Part shown: piece after piece, positions 12,401-20,460 of the stretch
Layout: every line of letters starts with the position of its first letter
How positions within the stretch are numbered: the stretch's first letter is position 1
NCBI GenBank assembly: GCA_964017045.1
Contig: OZ024794.1
Location: 21,749,316 to 21,813,315, forward strand
Reading direction: 5' to 3'
Length of the DNA stretch: 64,000 bases
Origin: Omphiscola glabra
Taxonomy: Eukaryota; Mollusca; Gastropoda; Lymnaeidae
Notes under the pieces: model-generated
The model's input: only the letters and a program-made list of their open reading frames with translations
What the model was told of the DNA's origin: nothing
The model's database searches: none
Program-made: the position numbers and the translations under genes

Positions 12401-14660
12401 ATTGAGGCTGCTGTCGATGGTAGGTTGTGTTAAATGCTTACCAGCCAGCTGTTAGTATTTAGTCATAATCTGAATTAAAGCTTTCAGATTTGATAAGATC
12501 CAATTTTTAAATATGAAACTTTTTCAACATTAATGAAGTTATGCCTACCAATAATAAAAAAATTTGTAGAAATTATTTATTATAAATGTTAGATTTTAAT
12601 TTTTAGTAAAGAATTTTATATTGGCTTTTAAGGACACATCAAATAATATTTTCAGTGTAAGTCTCCTCTCTCCATATTAAAAAAAATGCATACAAATTCA
12701 GCTCCTTAATAAACCAAATCAAATGATACAGGCCAGGACTTGTTGGAGTACAGTAATGAGGTTTATTATCTTCTGGTAAAACTATTTATATCTCAGATGT
12801 TCGTATTTTGTCATGAAAGTATCTTTTTAGTTCTTGATTCACTACAATGATTTTGATAAAATCATTTTAAAATAAAATACTACTCATATACAATGATGAC
12901 TAAATATTCACTGACATTCACATATACATGATTTGAGAAGAAATCAGCTATTTTTAAATACTAGACATTTCTGACAATTGACATATGACTACTTTTTGTT
13001 AATATCACTTTAGCTCGTGCAGCTGGGGAAAAATTGGCTCGTTCTGCTCAAAATCTGTGGCTTGCTTGTATTTCCTTGACTTCTGCCATAAATTATGGTG
13101 ATGAAAATAGTAGCCAAGAGCAGCATGTGCCACTGAGGGCAAGAGTTGAAGCTATTTTATCTTCATCACAAAAGGTATTTTACTGTTTTGACCTACTTAT
13201 ACAATAACAGAGCTAGTTACTCTTATGATTTTGTCCTACAATGTATGGTTTTGAGATGTCTTTTACGATTGTACACCAATGCCTGTCAGTACTATGATTT
13301 TAAGAGACTGGGTTGAACAAGTATATTTTCTGGTAGTTTTTCCAGAATCCAGAAAAAAATAAAATACATTTTCGGTTGTGCCGTGGGGGAGGGGTGTGTG
13401 AGTCTAAATATTTAAGGCTATAAAAATAGCGCAAACTCCTTTTCGTAATGATGGTGATGATGGTCATATTATTGCTTTGTGTTTCACAATGAACTCACCA
13501 GTAACATTTGCTGTAGTCGCCCTTGTGAAACTTAAGTCAATACTCGTTTTTGTTTGCTTCGGTACTTCATGACATAATTTTTGTGAAATAAATATTTTTT
13601 TCAGCTGAACCACAGCGATTGCATAAACAGAAGAAACAATTTTATTATTTATGATGCATCCTCAACTATTATGTACAGCAACTTTAGATTTTGACATATT
13701 TTATGGGAACTGGAAAGGCTTTGAAATTTATTTTTAAAACGCACAAAATATCATTTGGTTCCAGCACTCCTCTTCCTTTCCCCAATTTACAGCTTGCAGT
13801 AGTTATCAGACTATATTACGATAATGAGAAATAAGTTTAAAGGATATTGTTTATTTTAAATAAAAAATGGCTTTTCCCTTACAAATAAATCTCAAGTTAC
13901 TTGGTAGATTTTGTAAATGACGTCCTCATTTGTAAATTAATTCTTATTTGAATGAATTTTATTATATGCTGAACTAACTTTAAGTTTGAATCATGTTAAA
14001 TTTCATCGGGAACTTCTTGTTATGGATTATACTAGCTTTGGCTAGATTTGTATATTAGTGTTTGTTTCTGTCCAAAAGCTATATTTTAAACAAATGCACA
14101 TATATAGTTTAAGTACAAATCTATAGGATAAATTTGTTCTTTTGAAAGATTTTTGTGGCTATTCCTCATGAGAATTTAACTATTGAAAATAACGTGTTTT
14201 TTTTCAGCACCCATTTGTTGAGACTGTGGCCAACAGCATACCCAGAAAAGTTTTGGAGAGAGGCGTGAGTACTGAAGACCAGCTAAGACACCGCTTTTTC
14301 AAGGTATCCAAAATATGCCGCAGGTTGGGGCTCATCAAAGAACCCAATACCTCTCTCTATAAATACCTTATTTCCTATTTGCACTCCATGGTGGTTTTTG
14401 ACAACATAGTTGCAGTATCAGAGTACGATGAAATAGATTTAAATTCCTTGGACAATTTTGCTATCTTAGCTTACGCACAATACTGGATGGAGAGAGGAAA
14501 TATTAATATTGCATTAAGGTTCATGAGTCATCTAACAGGAGAACCACGCAGGGCTGCAAGTGATTGGATAAATGAAGCGAAATTGCTCCTGGAAACCAAA
14601 CAAAGTGCATACGCACTGACAGCATATGCTTCAGCCTCAGGATTAGCAAATACATTTTGA
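229..14660 (+). CDS. IMMT: MIC60/mitofilin, MICOS complex subunit (5' partial, 18 exons)
   Basis: MIC60 is the core scaffold of the MICOS complex, which holds crista junctions in the inner mitochondrial membrane. Eighteen exons joined by GT-AG signals and matching phase give 837 codons and a TGA at 14658-14660. Order of parts: a membrane segment followed by a conserved YDHDFRKQLEANIPY stretch (visible residues about 10-45), a Ser/Asp/Glu-rich linker (about 90-320), a long Glu/Gln/Lys coiled coil (about 320-640), and the C-terminal mitofilin signature (about 640-837) with RKVLERGV, RFFKVSKICRRLG, EPRRAASDW and LTAYASASG. The first visible exon starts in mid-codon, so the presequence exon(s) lie left of the window. 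At 837+ residues it is somewhat longer than vertebrate MIC60 (about 760), mainly in the linker. It converges with the - strand lachesin-like gene. The identification rests on motif order and the C-terminal domain, and is firm. Confidence 0.95.
767..1282. mobile_element. hAT-like relic with amplified right end
   Basis: The left end reads GTGTTTCCCAACGTGGGG. The right end carries the inverted form, GGTTGGGAAACACTG, and is repeated five times. No coding capacity is seen. It lies inside the foldback-type element. Confidence 0.5.
1078..1282. repeat. 41-bp tandem array, 5 units
   Basis: Exactly five 41-bp units, each with TGGGGCATGGC, a run of A, GGTTGGG and a final ACACTG or CCACTG. The end of each unit matches the terminal inverted repeat of the surrounding hAT-like relic, so the transposon end itself was amplified. 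Confidence 0.85.
1296..1480. mobile_element. MITE, GCGTAG-type (hAT-like), copy 1
   Basis: Termini are CAGTGGCGTAGTGAG and CTCGCTACGCCACTG (inverted). An exact 8-bp duplication, CATACAAT, flanks it (1288-1295 and 1481-1488), as expected for hAT insertion. The 185-bp element has GC-rich ends around an AT-rich centre and no coding capacity. It is related, in the other orientation, to the copy at 39496. Confidence 0.88.
1579..1693. repeat. Internal copy of the foldback tandem-repeat arm
   Basis: Units of CTTGTCGTTTTGTCAC type end in CGTCTGGTTACC, like the right arm of the foldback element. The adjacent 1490-1562 is also an inverted match of 2610-2680. This suggests nested or rearranged foldback copies. 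Confidence 0.7.
2899..2959 (+). CDS. IMMT: MIC60 exon: linker
   Basis: The 61-bp exon lies between CACTCAG and the strong donor AAT|GTAAGT. It encodes KAKPEASKSLEKAPIPTILN, the Lys/Pro-rich start of the linker after the anchor. Phases match the exons on both sides. Confidence 0.85.
3213..3252 (+). CDS. IMMT: MIC60 micro-exon
   Basis: A 40-bp exon between TTTTCACAG and ACAG|GTATTT encodes IQEKDPQIVPHNT. It enters in phase 0 and leaves in phase 1, and is the only piece found that connects the neighbouring exons in frame. Confidence 0.75.
3253..5134 (+). other. IMMT: MIC60 intron, 1.9 kb
   Basis: AT-rich, no exon seen. It holds a perfect 51-bp palindrome (4938-4988) and, at about 4380-4530, a GC-richer patch unlike its surroundings that I could not assign. 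Confidence 0.7.
4938..4988. repeat. Perfect inverted repeat, 24-nt arms, 3-nt loop
   Basis: The arms at 4938-4961 and 4965-4988 are exact reverse complements around the loop ATA. The sequence is AT-rich. Confidence 0.9.
5135..5359 (+). CDS. IMMT: MIC60 exon: linker
   Basis: The acceptor is TTTCTTTCAG and the donor AAAAG|GTATC. The 225-bp exon encodes ANYFGVPYTAVCTTT and, later, YASYIPPSLGKAKR followed by an acidic Asn/Asp/Glu tail. It is the first of seven consecutive exons that enter and leave in phase 1. Confidence 0.88.
5975..6088 (+). CDS. IMMT: MIC60 exon: acidic linker
   Basis: A 114-bp phase 1-1 exon encodes a Ser/Asp/Glu-rich stretch (SVDSDDEEEDNDDSSDS). Low complexity and acidic, it looks like a flexible, possibly phosphorylated spacer. 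Confidence 0.83.
6690..6728 (+). CDS. IMMT: MIC60 micro-exon
   Basis: A 39-bp phase 1-1 exon encodes VHTEKPNPFEDMK between ACTTTTCAG and AAAG|GTATC. Confidence 0.78.
6950..7015 (+). CDS. IMMT: MIC60 exon: linker
   Basis: A 66-bp phase 1-1 exon encodes DPEKQLTEEIIQSRSNPLQ and EFT, between AATTCTTCAG and ACTG|GTAAAC. Confidence 0.83.
7153..7233 (+). CDS. IMMT: MIC60 exon: linker
   Basis: An 81-bp phase 1-1 exon encodes GVIPVQNQAYQTLQVQRVED and LLSENDP. The acceptor is TTATCTGCAG and the donor CCAG|GTCTCC. Confidence 0.83.
7585..7647 (+). CDS. IMMT: MIC60 exon: linker
   Basis: A 63-bp phase 1-1 exon encodes DAPNAEGNLGTALAKDMIKK and E, between TTTTATTAG and GAAG|GTAGAG. Confidence 0.82.
7803..7886 (+). 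CDS. IMMT: MIC60 exon: linker
   Basis: An 84-bp phase 1-1 exon encodes EKIDGKIDPRVIDSHIRKRE and a short acidic end. It is the last of the seven symmetric exons, before the coiled coil. Confidence 0.83.
7887..8872 (+). other. IMMT: MIC60 intron with local duplication
   Basis: No exon seen. About 60 bp around GTGGCCAAGACTGGTAATAT (from 8191) is repeated in tandem, imperfectly, to about 8311. The stretch 8430-8840 is less AT-rich and may be a decayed mobile element; no motif is clear. Confidence 0.6.
8873..9012 (+). CDS. IMMT: MIC60 exon: start of coiled coil
   Basis: The acceptor is CCTCCTAAG and the donor AGAT|GTAAGT. The exon encodes ALEVVIHKLMTSSQNLTEEA then AQRDLAASISSHTKLLKQAM. The helix-forming heptad pattern begins here. 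Confidence 0.88.
9225..9322 (+). CDS. IMMT: MIC60 exon: coiled coil
   Basis: A 98-bp exon between TTGTTACAG and AA|GTAAGA encodes ILQKDAQWEAVAISHKERER and AMLRANELALESK. It leaves in phase 2. Confidence 0.9.
9465..9961 (-). mobile_element. Decayed non-LTR retrotransposon fragment, antisense in MIC60 intron
   Basis: Read on the - strand, pieces in shifting frames resemble the region after the reverse-transcriptase core of common invertebrate LINEs: EEVEAFTSLDGIIG near the upper end, then IKSVLLFGART, then a Gly/Arg/Lys-rich stretch (about 9600-9540). Stops and frameshifts are frequent. It lies within the 9323-10063 intron. Confidence 0.65.
10064..10199 (+). CDS. IMMT: MIC60 exon: coiled coil
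   Basis: The acceptor is ATTATTTTCAG and the donor CTCAG|GTTATT. The exon encodes RSLEKLRDVITESKTNNVTK then LPASKKVNDLLKDLNSANTQ. Confidence 0.9.
10560..10680 (+). CDS. IMMT: MIC60 exon: coiled coil
   Basis: A 121-bp exon encodes VRQAEAEANVMQKYKELVDK and then GRKQFQKEIESLMPDVKIGT, with donor CACTG|GTAAGA. The KEIESLMPDVKIG stretch is well conserved in MIC60 proteins. Confidence 0.92.
10681..11381 (+). other. IMMT: MIC60 intron
   Basis: AT-rich, no exon. A 27-bp sequence (GTACACAGAAATTATATTTT and on) is duplicated in tandem at about 10782-10835. Confidence 0.65.
11382..11605 (+). CDS. IMMT: MIC60 exon: coiled coil
   Basis: The exon encodes GKKLTEDELNALIAHAHRRI then EQLQRQIAEQLAMERQRL and a Glu-rich continuation to VEKQKM. 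The LTEDELNALIAHAH motif is a MIC60 hallmark. The donor is ATG|GTATGT. Confidence 0.94.
11606..12190 (+). other. IMMT: MIC60 intron
   Basis: AT-rich; nothing identifiable beyond the splice sites. Confidence 0.6.
12191..12419 (+). CDS. IMMT: MIC60 exon: end of coiled coil
   Basis: The acceptor is TTGGCAG and the donor GATG|GTAGGT. The exon encodes ELEFLMKIETEVRKQLSRQA, AAHSDHLKDVLTIQQQQL and a basic/acidic helix ending WISRLKGIEAAVD. RQAAAHSDHL resembles the conserved RQAAAHTDHL of other MIC60 proteins. Confidence 0.94.
12420..13013 (+). other. IMMT: MIC60 intron
   Basis: AT-rich, no exon or repeat recognised. Confidence 0.6.
13014..13174 (+). CDS. IMMT: MIC60 exon: start of mitofilin signature
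   Basis: The exon encodes ARAAGEKLARSAQNLWLACI followed by SLTSAINYGDENSSQEQHVP and ends VEAILSSSQK. The A-x-x-LW-A pattern begins the conserved C-terminal domain. The donor is AAAG|GTATTT. Confidence 0.93.
13175..14207 (+). other. IMMT: MIC60 last intron
   Basis: 1.03 kb, AT-rich, no exon or repeat recognised. Confidence 0.6.
14208..14660 (+). CDS. IMMT: MIC60 terminal exon: mitofilin signature domain and stop
   Basis: The acceptor is TTTTTTTTCAG. 150 codons encode HPFVETVANSIPRKVLERGV, RHRFFKVSKICRRLGLIKEP, YLISYLHSMVVFDNI, LAYAQYWMERGNINIALRF, EPRRAASDWINEAKLLLETK and YALTAYASASGLANTF, then TGA. This is the membrane-remodelling C-terminal domain that binds other MICOS subunits. It is intact. 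Confidence 0.97.
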   Translation, partial: HPFVETVANSIPRKVLERGVSTEDQLRHRFFKVSKICRRLGLIKEPNTSLYKYLISYLHSMVVFDNIVAVSEYDEIDLNSLDNFAILAYAQYWMERGNINIALRFMSHLTGEPRRAASDWINEAKLLLETKQSAYALTAYASASGLANTF

Positions 14661-14819
14661 GAAGCATGATAACCATTTCATAATTGTATTTTTAGAATAG
14701 TAGAGCATATGTGATATGAATAGTCAGCTCTATCACCTGAACTACTGTTCTGCAGCCTTTGATGTTTATTAGTGTTTTCAGGATTCTGTCATGTTTGTAA
14801 ATGGGAAATGGGTTAAATA

Positions 14820-15431
14820 CAGGGTCGGCGAACGTTTTAAGTCATTACCCAAATATATATTTTTTTATGGCGACATTACCCTCAATTTGTAAGGAAGAAA
14901 ATCATAGACTATTTATATACAAAGTGGTATCTTGAATCCATGCATATGGAAAATACAATTATATATATAATGCATACAAAATAAATTTGAATTTAGAGCA
15001 TAAGCTGTAGCATTACTGGGGGTTCAAGGGCGTGGATTGTACCCGGGACATTCTCACAGGGTTCAACCTGTTACCATAGTAGGATACCACCAGAGCAGGC
15101 AGAATTTAGAGAAGAAGTTTGAAAGTCTGAATGGGGCGACACCAACTCTAGTTACGCCACCGAGCATAAGACAAAAAATAGGCAACTAGGCTAAAAATGA
15201 CTTTTACAACACAAGAGATGAGCTTATGCTAGCTGCCAAGCCAGTTGACCACAACAAGTTGACCGTGTTTCTAAATTACTTTGGCCAGATACAGTATTGC
15301 CAGAAAAAAAGATTTTGTAAAAATAAAAACATTTCAAATTAATTTTATTTACGTTTATTGAGCCCTCATTATCCCCAAGATTTCCATTTTTTTCCCCATT
15401 GGGGTAATTTACCCCATTTCGCCGACCACTG
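14820..15431. mobile_element. hAT-family non-autonomous element, about 612 bp
   Basis: The left end is CAGGGTCGGCGAACG; the right end, CGCCGACCACTG, is its imperfect inverse. The inner arms also pair (TCATTACCC and GGGGTAATTTACC). The flanking 8-mers GTTAAATA and CTTTAATA match at 6 of 8, consistent with an old target duplication. It lies in the MIC60 3' region. Confidence 0.7.
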
Positions 15432-15660
15432 CTTTAATAGATCATCTGGAAATTCTTTCAGAGTTGTCTGCAGAATTATACACAAATAACTTATCTTTTT
15501 GTTTAAATTTTATATGGAATACTTGTCAGTGTAATAGAAATAATAGCATGCTGTTAAGTAATTAGCAGTTAGTTATTAAGTTGTGAGGGCTTTTAATTTG
15601 GTATGTAAACTGTGTGGAGTAACTTTAGATTTGATTGATAAATTTTTTTGTGTGATCAGT

Positions 15661-15666
15661 AATAAA
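15661..15666 (+). promoter_or_regulatory. Candidate poly(A) signal for MIC60
   Basis: An AATAAA hexamer 1.0 kb after the stop, beyond the hAT relic. AATAAA is frequent in AT-rich DNA. Confidence 0.3.
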
Positions 15667-16066
15667 TGAGTTGTTAACGACTATAACATAGTTGGTTTAA
15701 ATTATTCTTCCTTCTCCTAGGTTGTTAAGACAGAATGGGAAATAGTTTAATTTTATTAACCACATAATTACACAGGATGTTTTTTCATTCTCCATAAAAG
15801 GCAAACACCGTTTAACAAATCTTTTGATGTTTGTTTATTAAATGCCATTTACTTGATTAAACACTGTTTAAACCTTTAGGCTAAAATAACAGCATGTTAC
15901 ACGGCTATAGTTACAATCATAATTTCCATCTTGTCGAACTCAACTTTTGTAAAGAAATGTGTTTTTCATGTTTCAAATTAGCTCAGAACCCTTTATAATT
16001 TTGATTCATTTGATTAGTGTCACTCTTCTTTATGCTTTGGCCAAATCTCCCTTTTAAAGCTAAATG

Positions 16067-16072
16067 AATAAA
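16067..16072 (+). promoter_or_regulatory. Candidate poly(A) signal for MIC60
   Basis: An AATAAA 1.4 kb after the stop, followed within 30 bases by T/G-rich sequence. Confidence 0.3.
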
Positions 16073-16090
16073 GTTGTTGACATGTAAGTC

Positions 16091-19000
16091 TAGCAGAAGA
16101 ATTGTTCCCACCAGTAATAAACTACTGTGATGTTAATTCCACTCTGTTAGTTTTGAATGATTATCTGTTTCAGTGCTGTGTGATCTTACCCTCATATTTA
16201 CCTCAATGGCTATTTTTACTTGAAGAATTCAAACAACTTCAAATTATGATAATTGGAGTGTCACGTAACATTTCCAGATTGTTTTGTTTTGTTCATTCAT
16301 TTATTTATATCAAAGTATTTGGTATCAAAGTACTTCCTATTTAGTTGATCTGGTGCTTGTAGATTAGAAAATATGTATTTATATAAATAAATTTAACTAG
16401 AATGTACCTGCTATATAAAAAAAAGATTACAACTTATTGTTTTTCTAGCCATTGCAGTTTGCATTTATGTTCACTTTTTGAAAATGCAGACATTACCAAA
16501 ACTGTTATGTGAAAATGTTTTGCCTTTGATACATTTTTTAACCGCGAAAAATATTGTATTGTGGAAAGTGAGAAGTCAAACTTACTAGTTACAGACTCAG
16601 TCAAAGAACTTACTACTGACGTCAGGCATCCTGGTGTGAAATCTTTTCATCTCTGGCATATTTGTTTTGTGTATAATGTTGCAGACCAGTGATCTATAAC
16701 TTATACATGAAAACCATGTACTGCCTTAAAATAAAAAAAAAAATTAAAAAAATTAATTACCCTTGTACTGATTAATTATTCATGACTAATTGATCTCATA
16801 CAACCTGGAGATGTTGTACAAGCACAACGTTTTTTACACAATTAAAGACCACAACAAAGTACAGAACAAATTATCATTTTTAAACAAAACACTTTTTAAT
16901 TAATTAATCATCAAAAGAAAAAAAAAAGCAACCTCCAAAGATAATAAACTTTAATTTACCAAAAGAAAAGTTCTTTTACTAGAGTAGGGTGAATGTAATG
17001 TACATAACTTGATGGCAAGTAGGACTTTATATTTATTAGAATTAATAAAAATTTCTTAAAATATACGTTTTTTAACCTGCATTGTTAAAATAGGTAAAAG
17101 CAATGAAATTTTAAATTGGACAATTTGTAATATTAATAAGAATTCACAATAATGCCTACATTTAATTTTTAATGTTTAAAAAAAAAACGTACTAATAGTC
17201 TTATCGTACTTATAAGACAGTGTACTATAGTAATACCATAGTGCACTTAAAGGAATAATATAAGACTTACTTCTCTCCATTATATTACATAAATCACAAT
17301 GCCTTGTAATATTTTGGAGAGACTAAAACCATACTTGTAAGTTTTTTAACTAACATGTAAGGGTGTAGCTTGAAACAAAGAAAATTGCAGTCATGTTGTA
17401 AACATTTATTTTAGAATCATTCATTGTTTTCTCTTAGATACATTCATACACATTCACACAAAGTAAAGTCAAAAGACATTTTACACTTTAGTTATACTTT
17501 TTGATGTAAGCACACATTTGGAAAATATTTTTTCTTATAAGAAAATGATAAATAATTCAAATATTGGCATTTACATTCCAGATATTAGCAATCTTGTCCT
17601 ACTGAATAACTTTTGGCCAGATTAGTTTTAGCTATGACTTTTGACACTTTTCTTTAAGTCGGTATGCACAAAAAAGTTTCTGGTTCCATCATCAGAGCAA
17701 AATAATCTTATGGCACCAGCAGGGATAAAGACAGTTTCACTGTCCCAATTATTAATTATTGTATCAATTTGTACAAGCTTTAAAAGCTTTCTTTTTAATT
17801 TAAAGGTTGAAGAACATTTAAGAATTTTATTAAGTAATTACAGATGTGATTGAATGCAAGTTGGCTTCTGTCAGATGATCCATGCATATGAAGGAATGTT
17901 TATATATACATTATGAAATAATTAATGTTACACGTAGTTCTTAAATCCCTTACCACTATTTTGAGCCTTCCTATCTTGAATTAATTATACACCATACAAA
18001 AATTTCAACAGAGTGCAATAATTAGTAATATTGTACATTTGAAAAAAATAAATATAGAGGGTACATTATGTTTGAAAACTGTTTTGCCAAACTGCTAATT
18101 AAATTCTGTCATCGCAGCAAGGGCATAGACATTTGCTATATTCTACTTCTAGGCTTGCTCACTTAAGATTATTTTAGCTGACATCAAAATATTTAATTCA
18201 ATTTTGGTTGTTTACATCCATAAACCAAAATTTAAAAAACAAATAAAAACAGTACATACATTTCCCGATTTATTCTTGGTAAAGCTGCAATATTGTGGTC
18301 TTGGGAGATGTAAAAAAAGTAAATTTGGTTCAGTTCCATTTTGAATATTAAAACTCAGGGACAACAATGATAAAATTCTCTATAAACTATAAAAGAAAGT
18401 ATCACTATATTCAACTACCAACACCGGTCATGTAATATTGTACAGAAATATGCAGTGGAAATACAACTGATTAAAAAAAAATATATATTAATTATTAATG
18501 TAAATAAATGTTGATTCATAGTTTGAAGGATCTTCTACTTCTACACATATTTAAATTGCTTCAAGTTTTGAAATATTTAAATACACAATTGTTCGTTGGA
18601 TATCATCCTAGGAACTGAAGGAATTTTGAATAAGAATTTATACAACAAATGAAATCAAATCTCAGTCAGCACAAGATGTTCAGATTTTTCGGATGTGGAA
18701 TTATAGATCAGGAGATATTGAACCGAAATTTGATGGGCATTGCTCACACTGTAGAACACAAATATGGATATTTGTCATTAAGCATAGAGATTGAACATCA
18801 CATGCAACATTTTAAAAAATTAAATAATTGAACAAGCAGTAAAAGCATGTAATTTAAATTCAATTTCAAGATTCATTTTTTAAGCTGTTAACATGAACAG
18901 TACACTCTCTCAGATCATGAACAGTACACTCAGTTTCAACACTGTTTTCATGTGGAATGAAGCGGCAGCCTAACAAAAAGCATTGCACAAAAACTAGGGA

Positions 19001-20234
19001 TTAATTTTTGGATCTAGACATTATTCATATTTAGAATAAGCCCAGCTACCAAAAATTTAGATAAACAAATTAGTAACAATATTATACTTCTTTGCCACAA
19101 ACTGACTGCCAGTTGCTAAGTATGTAAATGTAAGTATGTTGATTGTTGATCTGGTAAGTAGAGTCAAGGATAAATGGAAACAAAATTCCATTAAGTTGGG
19201 TACACCTTTAAGTAAACGAGATCAAATATGCAGACTGTGTTTTGTTTCAAAAATAGCAAAATTGTAATAAACCGCAATTTAAATTGTCAACATTTTAACC
19301 ATCAAATACCTCCTTGAGCGTCACATAACTTTAACTGGTTATAAGTGTTACCTAAGAAAGGAATGTTGAATATTTGCCCCCAGTGCCAGAACTAACTATT
19401 AAACGTTCAATGGTATAAGAATTCGGTAGGAATCAGAGTACTCACCCAAGATGTTCTTTCTAAAAGTGTAGGTATTTTATACTATGATAAAATTTAGGCC
19501 TACTTGTTTCGAGATATTTGACATAACTTATTTCTTTTTATTAAACCTGCTTTATGGACGGTATTAACAGCAGAAACTTAAAAAATCTACTGTCTAACTT
19601 AAAAATGTTTACTTTTATCAGGGGGTCAATTAATCTTCTTCAAATTTTAAAAACTATTACCAAACGTATGATTATTCACTTCAACTATTGCACATCGATT
19701 CTTCATTATCTTTTTATTTTTATATCTTATCATTACATATTAAGGGACAGAATCCACGAAATTGTGACCTGGTGAAAAAAATGCACGGTAACACACTTAT
19801 ATGATTATTATTTTTTTTATAAAACTGGATTTTATTGCACGCAAACACTTTGAGGCAGTTAAGAGTGAATTTAACTTAGGCTTTTTATAGGCTATTAATT
19901 TTATCACGTGTAACAATTAACTTTTGTGGAGACTACATTTTAATTTAGATTTTGAGGGAAATGAAATGCTAAGGGAGGTAATGAAACGAGAGGCTCTCGT
20001 TTTAGATGCATTGCCGCTCTTGTTGAATTGTGTCCATACAAATGTTGATTTAAGTTATGAAGCAGACACCAGACAGTGGATCTTTATTTGATGCTGTTTA
20101 GTGTAAGTACAACCTTATATCCTATTTAAAATGTTCCCCCTTTCTATGGCCCGTGATAATTACGGCTGATTATTTAATTGAATAAAGTTTTTAGCTGGCC
20201 TCTACCGCCTCAGAGATGGAGCTGTCAGCTGGCA
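16091..20234. other. Intergenic region between convergent genes; lachesin 3' UTR side
   Basis: AT-rich, without recognisable coding sequence. On the - strand, poly(A)-type hexamers (TTTATT on the + strand) occur at 20083-20088 and around 17407, so part is probably the lachesin 3' UTR. Two small adjacent hairpins lie near 17198-17247. Confidence 0.5.
20083..20088 (-). promoter_or_regulatory. Candidate poly(A) signal for lachesin-like gene
   Basis: AATAAA on the - strand, about 150 bases after the TGA of the terminal exon. Other copies exist further on. Confidence 0.3.
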
Positions 20235-20362
20235 TCACCTACAGCTAAATGTTTGAAATAGCAAAGTTACGGGTAACATGATGGACACTGTTGATGGCGT
20301 CACGAGGTCACAGCTGTTTCTATTTCTAATATCATCTGATATCGAAGATTTGCTCTCTGCGC
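20235..20362 (-). CDS. Lachesin-like terminal exon: GPI-anchor signal
   Basis: Following the acceptor GTTTGTTTCAG, the frame entered in phase 1 gives AESKSSISDDIRNRNSCDLV then TPSTVSIMLPVTLLFQTFSC, Arg and TGA. A polar spacer with small residues followed by about 14 hydrophobic residues at the very end is the usual GPI-attachment signal. Its phase suits both the Ig3 exon directly and the 114-bp form of the linker exon. Ends by sequence logic only; no transcript was available. Confidence 0.75.
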
Positions 20363-20401
20363 CTGAAACAAACAAAAATAAAAAATGACAACCCCATAGT
20401 A

Positions 20402-20460
<59 letters not shown>

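Larger units (their letters stand above)
14661..16090 (+). other. IMMT: MIC60 3' untranslated/downstream region
   Basis: No coding sequence. It holds a hAT relic (14820-15431) and candidate poly(A) signals AATAAA at 15661-15666 and 16067-16072. Which one is used cannot be decided from sequence alone. Confidence 0.5.
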
